NCBI GenBank assembly: GCA_031551255.1
Contig: JAVBNW010000131.1
Span: 1-9,044 of the forward strand
DNA length: 9,044 nt
From: JAVBNW01 sp031551255
GTDB lineage: Bacteria; Bacillota; Clostridia; Christensenellales; UBA1750
Direction of reading: 5' to 3'
Under the pieces are notes generated by a model. It did not search any database. It saw only the letters and a list, made by a program, of their open reading frames with translations, and was not told the DNA's origin. This document shows positions 5,642-9,044 of this stretch, in pieces; the stretch's first letter is position 1; every line of letters starts with the position of its first letter. The position numbers were made by a program, and so were the translations under genes.

Positions 5642-7630
5642 CTACGCCGCCTTATCCGTCGCTGTCGCCTCCCGCTCGTCGCCATAGATCGCACGCAAAG
5701 GCTCCCAATACTCTTCCGAGCGAATCGCCTCGGTCAGCATCCCGGCAATGCCCCCAAGGGTTTCCTTTTCAAATGGATCGGCCAGCCCGGCGGTCTTGAG
5801 CCGCGTACGCAAATCGAGCTCTTGATTGTCGAGCAAGAAGCCCATATATAAATCGCGCGCCGTCTCCCAATTTTCGTTGGCAGCCTCGTTGAGCTGCAAG
5901 CACACCACCTGGGCAAGCGAGTAGTCGATCACATAAAAGGGCTGCTCGAACATGTGAGCAATCTGTACCCACTGCCCGCCGTAATCGTCCAACAAGACGA
6001 GCCCCTCGACATCCCGCGCATAGTCACGGCGCAGCGAGGCAAACAAATCGTTGCGCTCCTGGCGGGTCATATCCGGCCGCTTATACAGCTCAAGCTCAAA
6101 CTCATAGTACATCGTCTGTTCCAGCACGTTCGTCAGCGCGTCGAACGCCTGCATCATCCGCGCGGCGCCGGCATTGTCGCCGTAGAGCAAATCGTATTCT
6201 TTCTGCGCGAGCACTTCCATGCCCATGGAGTGAATCTCGGCGATTTCCGGACCGACCTCAAAGCGTTCGGAAAGGTCGACCTTGGGCAGGCTGTATGTAT
6301 TGAGCGCGTGCCCCGCTTCGTGCAAAATGGTATCGGCTTTCGCGCTGTTCATATAGATAAACGGCTGCTGATGCGCCTTGAACACGCCCTGGAACCCGCC
6401 CGCGTTTTTGTTGGCGGCGGAAAACGCGTCGATCATTTCATACTCTTCCAAGTAGTCGGCAAGCGCGCTGGTTTCGGGCATAAGGGCCCGGAGAACCTGC
6501 ATCGCGGCGTCATATTCCTTTTGCTCGGCCTGTTCGGGGGTATCGGTATCGGTTGCAAATGCAAACTGCGCCGCGAAGTAAGGGGCATAATATGCGTCGG
6601 CATAGTTGGCGGCGGCAACCGGCTCGCCCATGATGCCCTCGGCGGTTGTAAGGAGCTCGCGCATCACCGGCACGATCGTTTCGCGCACATCGGCAATGTA
6701 CTGTTCCACCTCTTGCAGAGTATAGCTGCCGTTTCTTAAGCGGTACTGGGCATAGTTTTCATATCCGGACCGCTCGGCCACCTGCGTGCGCAACGCAAGC
6801 ATCTGGGTGAAGAGCTCATCCGCGGTTTTATTGAAGGACTCCACATGTTTTTTAATGGCGGCGTTGAGCTCCTTGGCAAACCACGGCTCTTTTTTCGAAT
6901 AATATGTTACGCTCCATATCATCGCGCCCAACGGATACTTATCCCCTTGGAAGGAGATCTCTTTCTGCGCAAACTCCGTAGCCACGCGGGTGTACTCGCT
7001 GATTAGCTTATTCACCTGCTTGAACAGCTCCACCACCTCCGGGTCGTATTCATCCACGGCAGAGCGCATTTCCTCCAAAGAACCCTCGCCAAGGTAAGCA
7101 TCCCATTCCTTTTCATAAGGCGACTCCAGAATGGCCCTGTATACCTCCACGATCATATTGGACGACTCGGAATAGACTTCCTCGCACGCGTCGAATTCCG
7201 CTTGCGTCTCGTCGTTTACGTCTTGGTTGAAGCAGATGAACGAATAAAAATACATATCGCTCATATCGGCCATGGACCGACTGTAGCCGAGAAAGCGCTC
7301 GATCTGCGCGCGTGCATCGGTGGCTGAAGCAAAATCCGCGAGGAATTCATCCGTCAGGGTCTGCATCTCCTCGATGGTAGGGCGGCGGTAAACCATATCC
7401 GAAAACTTAATATAGTCTCGCGGCGCGGCCTCGGATAAGTAGGTGAACATCGGCTCCGGGGTCGGCGAAGGGATGGGCGTAGCCGGCCTGGGCGTCGGCG
7501 AGGCGGTCGGCGAAGGGGTGAAGGAAGATACCTCGGATGAAACTTGCCCACCAAAACAACCGCAGCAGGCCAAAAGAAGCGCCCCAACCAGCGCCAGCGC
7601 CAACATGCGCCGTCCGCGTTTCACGTTCAT
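5642..7630 (-). CDS. Secreted lipoprotein M3-family metallopeptidase (oligoendopeptidase F-like, 662 aa)
   Basis: A zinc-dependent peptidase expected to cut oligopeptides outside the membrane. From the chosen start the N-terminus is MNVKRGRRM, then a hydrophobic stretch (9-21) and lipobox L-L-A-C with lipidation at Cys22. A Pro/Thr/Ser-rich stalk follows (about 37-60), then a helical domain. The zinc motif HEAGH is at 437-441 (ligands His437 and His441, catalytic Glu438), with the third ligand probably Glu465 in AEIHSMGME, 28 residues on, as in M3 enzymes. The FYVIDYSLAQ segment (565-574) corresponds to the conserved Tyr-containing substrate region. Most PepF enzymes are cytoplasmic and about 600 residues; this one is exported. 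Start choice: GGGAGG (7637-7642) lies 6 bases before ATG 7628-7630, whereas an upstream start at 7684 has no such site and would spoil the signal peptide. The gene is monocistronic, with its own promoter and terminator. Confidence 0.93.
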   Translation of the reverse strand: MNVKRGRRMLALALVGALLLACCGCFGGQVSSEVSSFTPSPTASPTPRPATPIPSPTPEPMFTYLSEAAPRDYIKFSDMVYRRPTIEEMQTLTDEFLADFASATDARAQIERFLGYSRSMADMSDMYFYSFICFNQDVNDETQAEFDACEEVYSESSNMIVEVYRAILESPYEKEWDAYLGEGSLEEMRSAVDEYDPEVVELFKQVNKLISEYTRVATEFAQKEISFQGDKYPLGAMIWSVTYYSKKEPWFAKELNAAIKKHVESFNKTADELFTQMLALRTQVAERSGYENYAQYRLRNGSYTLQEVEQYIADVRETIVPVMRELLTTAEGIMGEPVAAANYADAYYAPYFAAQFAFATDTDTPEQAEQKEYDAAMQVLRALMPETSALADYLEEYEMIDAFSAANKNAGGFQGVFKAHQQPFIYMNSAKADTILHEAGHALNTYSLPKVDLSERFEVGPEIAEIHSMGMEVLAQKEYDLLYGDNAGAARMMQAFDALTNVLEQTMYYEFELELYKRPDMTRQERNDLFASLRRDYARDVEGLVLLDDYGGQWVQIAHMFEQPFYVIDYSLAQVVCLQLNEAANENWETARDLYMGFLLDNQELDLRTRLKTAGLADPFEKETLGGIAGMLTEAIRSEEYWEPLRAIYGDEREATATDKAA

Positions 7631-7636
7631 GGAATA

Positions 7637-7642
7637 CCTCCC
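7637..7642 (-). promoter_or_regulatory. Ribosome binding site fixing the M3 peptidase start
   Basis: GGGAGG on the minus strand, 6 bases before ATG 7628-7630. It selects the shorter frame, which begins directly with the lipoprotein signal peptide. Confidence 0.85.
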
Positions 7643-7672
7643 AACTCTGGAAGCTATTGCTAACTTCTTCGT

Positions 7673-7681
7673 AGTATACCA
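7673..7681 (-). promoter_or_regulatory. Extended -10 promoter of the M3 peptidase gene
   Basis: On the minus strand TG-G-TATACT: the TATACT hexamer is at 7673-7678 and the upstream TG at 7680-7681, the extended -10 form. No good -35 box is seen 16-18 bases upstream, which suits the extended type. The leader would be about 36 bases. Confidence 0.55.
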
Positions 7682-7724
7682 CAAAATTTTATGCGGTGCC
7701 GGGCGTTCGGCGGCAATATTTCGC

Positions 7725-7754
7725 GCAACATGCGGACAACATATATAGTATAAT
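7725..7754 (+). promoter_or_regulatory. Promoter of the CE15-like esterase gene
   Basis: A perfect TATAAT is at 7749-7754. The best -35 match, GCAACA (7725-7730, three of six), lies 18 bases upstream and is weak. The start near 7761 leaves a leader of about 90 bases containing an inverted repeat TATCCG (7763-7768) and CGGATA (7781-7786). The weak -35 suggests either an activator or modest expression. Confidence 0.5.
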
Positions 7755-7762
7755 GGGGTGAA

Positions 7763-7786
7763 TATCCGTAGCAGTGCGTGCGGATA
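7763..7786 (+). promoter_or_regulatory. Inverted repeat in the esterase leader
   Basis: TATCCG (7763-7768) and CGGATA (7781-7786) are perfect 6-bp arms separated by 12 bases, starting two or three bases past the predicted transcription start. It could be an operator for a carbohydrate regulator or a leader hairpin. Nothing in the sequence decides between them. Confidence 0.3.
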
Positions 7787-7850
7787 CCGGCGCGCAAGCG
7801 CAGCCTGACGGGGCGATCCCTAACGGCGCTCTAAAAAGGAGGTCGGTTCC

Positions 7851-8927
7851 ATGTCGATTCAGCCGCTGGTTGCGTTCAACCTGCCGCCGCTTATCAACTT
7901 ACCGGACGGCACTTCCATCCGGTCCGCCAAGGAATGGCAAGCCCGGCGCGCGGAAATACTCGCCCTTCTCGAACGCGAGATCTACGGCGCCACGCCGGAA
8001 CCGTGCCCCGTACAGGGAACCGTTGAGCAGAAAAACACCGACGCATATGCCGGCAAAGCTGTCTCTCTTTCGTGCCGTATTGCGCTCACGACTCCGGGCG
8101 GCGAGTGGAGCTTTCCGCTGAGCGTTCATTATCCCAAGTGCTCCCGCATCGAAGCGCTGTTTATCCACCTCGCCTTTGGCGACGCCGGCCCCTGGAAGGA
8201 GTGCCCCGTCGAGGAGATCCTCGACGGCGGGTTTGCGCTCGCGTCGCTGGGCATCGGCAGCGTTACGCGCGACGACGGTGACTTTTCCAGCGGCATAGCT
8301 TCCCTCTATCCGCGCATGCCCGGCTCGGGCTGGGGAAAGATCGGCATGTGGGCCTACGCGGCGAGCCGCGTGTTGGATTTCCTGAAAACGCTTGAGCCCC
8401 TCAGCGCCGTCCCCGTGGCGGTGATCGGTCACTCGCGCCTTGGCAAAACCGCGCTGTGGTGCGGCGCGCAGGATGAACGCTTCGGTTTTGTCGTCGCCAA
8501 CGATTCGGGCTGCTCGGGTGCGGCGATCACGCGGGGAAAGCGCGGCGAACATATCGATGATATTACAAAAAACTTTCCCTACTGGTTTTGCGAAAACTAC
8601 GCACAGTACGCCGACAACGAGGATGCGCTCCCGTTTGACCAGCACTTTTTACTGGCCGCGTGCGCGCCGCGCAAGATCTACATAGGCACGGCGGAAGAAG
8701 ATATATGGGCCGACCCGGACGCCGAGTATCTCAGCTGCGTCGCGGCCGGCGAGGCGTACCGCGCGCTGGATCTGGCGGGGTTCGTAGCGCCTCGCGAATA
8801 CCCGCAAGCCCCCGCACACTTTCACGACGGCGACATTGGCTTTCATATCCGGCGCGGAACCCACTATTTAAGCCGGTACGATTGGAAGATGGCCATGGCC
8901 TACATTCTTAGGCATACGGAAGGCTAA
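7851..8927 (+). CDS. CE15-like (glucuronoyl-esterase-related) alpha/beta hydrolase, cytoplasmic (358 aa)
   Basis: The fold and motifs match the glucuronoyl esterase branch of alpha/beta hydrolases, which split the ester between glucuronic acid of xylan and lignin alcohols; relatives are often annotated as acetylxylan esterases. Visible signs: an N-terminal LPDGTSIRSAKEWQARRAEI (17-36) followed by REIYG (42-46), typical of the family; the nucleophile elbow GHSRLGK (193-199) with Ser195, corresponding to GCSRxGK of CE15; NDSGCSGA (217-224); and PFDQH...APR (261-274). The C-terminal FHIRRGTHYLSRYDW region (331-345) offers His332 or His338 as the triad base. The acid residue is not assigned with confidence. 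There is no signal peptide, so it should act inside the cell on imported oligosaccharides or another ester. AGGAGG (7837-7842) lies 8 bases before the ATG. The exact substrate is uncertain. Confidence 0.82.
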   Translation: MSIQPLVAFNLPPLINLPDGTSIRSAKEWQARRAEILALLEREIYGATPEPCPVQGTVEQKNTDAYAGKAVSLSCRIALTTPGGEWSFPLSVHYPKCSRIEALFIHLAFGDAGPWKECPVEEILDGGFALASLGIGSVTRDDGDFSSGIASLYPRMPGSGWGKIGMWAYAASRVLDFLKTLEPLSAVPVAVIGHSRLGKTALWCGAQDERFGFVVANDSGCSGAAITRGKRGEHIDDITKNFPYWFCENYAQYADNEDALPFDQHFLLAACAPRKIYIGTAEEDIWADPDAEYLSCVAAGEAYRALDLAGFVAPREYPQAPAHFHDGDIGFHIRRGTHYLSRYDWKMAMAYILRHTEG

Positions 8928-8933
8928 CTTTTC

Positions 8934-8988
8934 TCGTCGTTCTTCTCCGGCGGGGGGCTCACGGGGGGTACGCGTACCCCCCGTGTCG
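8934..8988. repeat. GC-rich palindromic repeat, copy B, with a perfect 26-bp palindrome
   Basis: It starts 7 bases after the esterase stop codon. The lead TCGTCGTTCTTCTCCGG (8934-8950) and G run match copy A at 4868. The palindrome spans 8960-8985 and is perfect: its left half is CACGGGGGGTACG and its right half the complement. Arm positions that differ from copy A differ on both sides, keeping pairing. No T run follows, so it is not a standard terminator, although such a hairpin could stall polymerase or protect a 3' end. Confidence 0.75.
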
Positions 8989-9044
8989 TTGTACCCCCGG
9001 GCCGTTTACACGTACTCCCGTGTCGAGGTTGAGCGCGCTGTGCG
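8989..9044. repeat. Further degenerate repeat units running off the window end
   Basis: CGTACTCCCGTGTCG (9011-9025) repeats the right half of copy B (8973-8988, CGTACCCCCCGTGTCG) with one base changed and one missing. The sequence between (9000-9010) carries GGGCCGTTTACA. No gene is seen. The repeat unit may therefore be longer than the palindrome alone, or several partial copies may be stacked here; the window stops before this can be settled. Confidence 0.45.

Noticed and set aside
5954..6739. Plus-strand frame of 261 codons opposite the M3 peptidase gene
   Set aside because: Antisense of a real gene with HEAGH and a lipobox; it has no ribosome site or recognisable domain.
7899..8645. Minus-strand frame of 248 codons opposite the esterase gene
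   Set aside because: The plus strand codes a complete alpha/beta hydrolase with GHSRLGK; the opposite frame shows no family feature.
1..9044. CRISPR arrays, toxin-antitoxin pairs, integrases or defence genes
   Set aside because: No regularly spaced direct repeats and no proteins of these kinds were seen in any frame.

Overview
The window looks like the chromosome of a moderately high-GC member of the Bacillota, probably a Clostridia-type anaerobe. Reasons: strong AGGAGG-type ribosome sites, sigma-A-like promoters, a Gly/Met-rich N-terminus on an ABC exporter subunit of a kind familiar from clostridial genomes, a lipoprotein with a Pro/Thr/Ser-rich stalk, and a multidrug-exporter-rich neighbourhood. 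The taxonomic call is an inference; there is no rRNA or other marker gene here.

Layout. (1) 1-344 (+): the C-terminal end of a MATE-type multidrug efflux protein, cut by the window edge and carrying an in-frame TAA at 63-65, so probably a pseudogene. (2) 339-4093 (-): a two-gene operon for a heterodimeric ABC multidrug exporter. The upstream gene (2363-4093) has a degenerate ATPase site, the downstream gene (339-2366) a consensus one, and they are joined by an ATGA overlap. (3) 4094-4366: a divergent control region with promoters facing both ways and two palindromes that look like operators. (4) 4367-4741 (+): a small protein with a degenerate GIY-YIG-like fold. (5) 4742-5641: about 900 bases without an intact gene. 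This stretch holds a candidate terminator, one copy of a GC-rich palindromic repeat, a small broken reading frame, a 192-bp MITE-like element with 37-bp terminal inverted repeats, and a strong terminator hairpin. (6) 5642-7630 (-): a secreted M3-family metallopeptidase predicted to be a lipoprotein. (7) 7631-7850: a divergent promoter region. (8) 7851-8927 (+): a cytoplasmic alpha/beta hydrolase related to CE15 glucuronoyl esterases. (9) 8928-9044: a second copy of the palindromic repeat, running off the window end.

How the parts fit. The ABC pair works as one transporter: the consensus ATP site combines Walker A/B of the 675-residue subunit with the VSGGQ signature of the 576-residue subunit, while the other site is degenerate. 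The peptidase and the esterase-like gene share a divergent promoter region but have no evident common pathway beyond nutrient processing. I see no new multi-gene defence or mobile system. The most unusual material is non-coding: the structured MITE-like element at 5314-5505, the pair of palindromic repeats (4868-4921 and 8934-8988) whose arms differ by paired changes, and the operator-like palindrome over the start site of the GIY-YIG-like gene.
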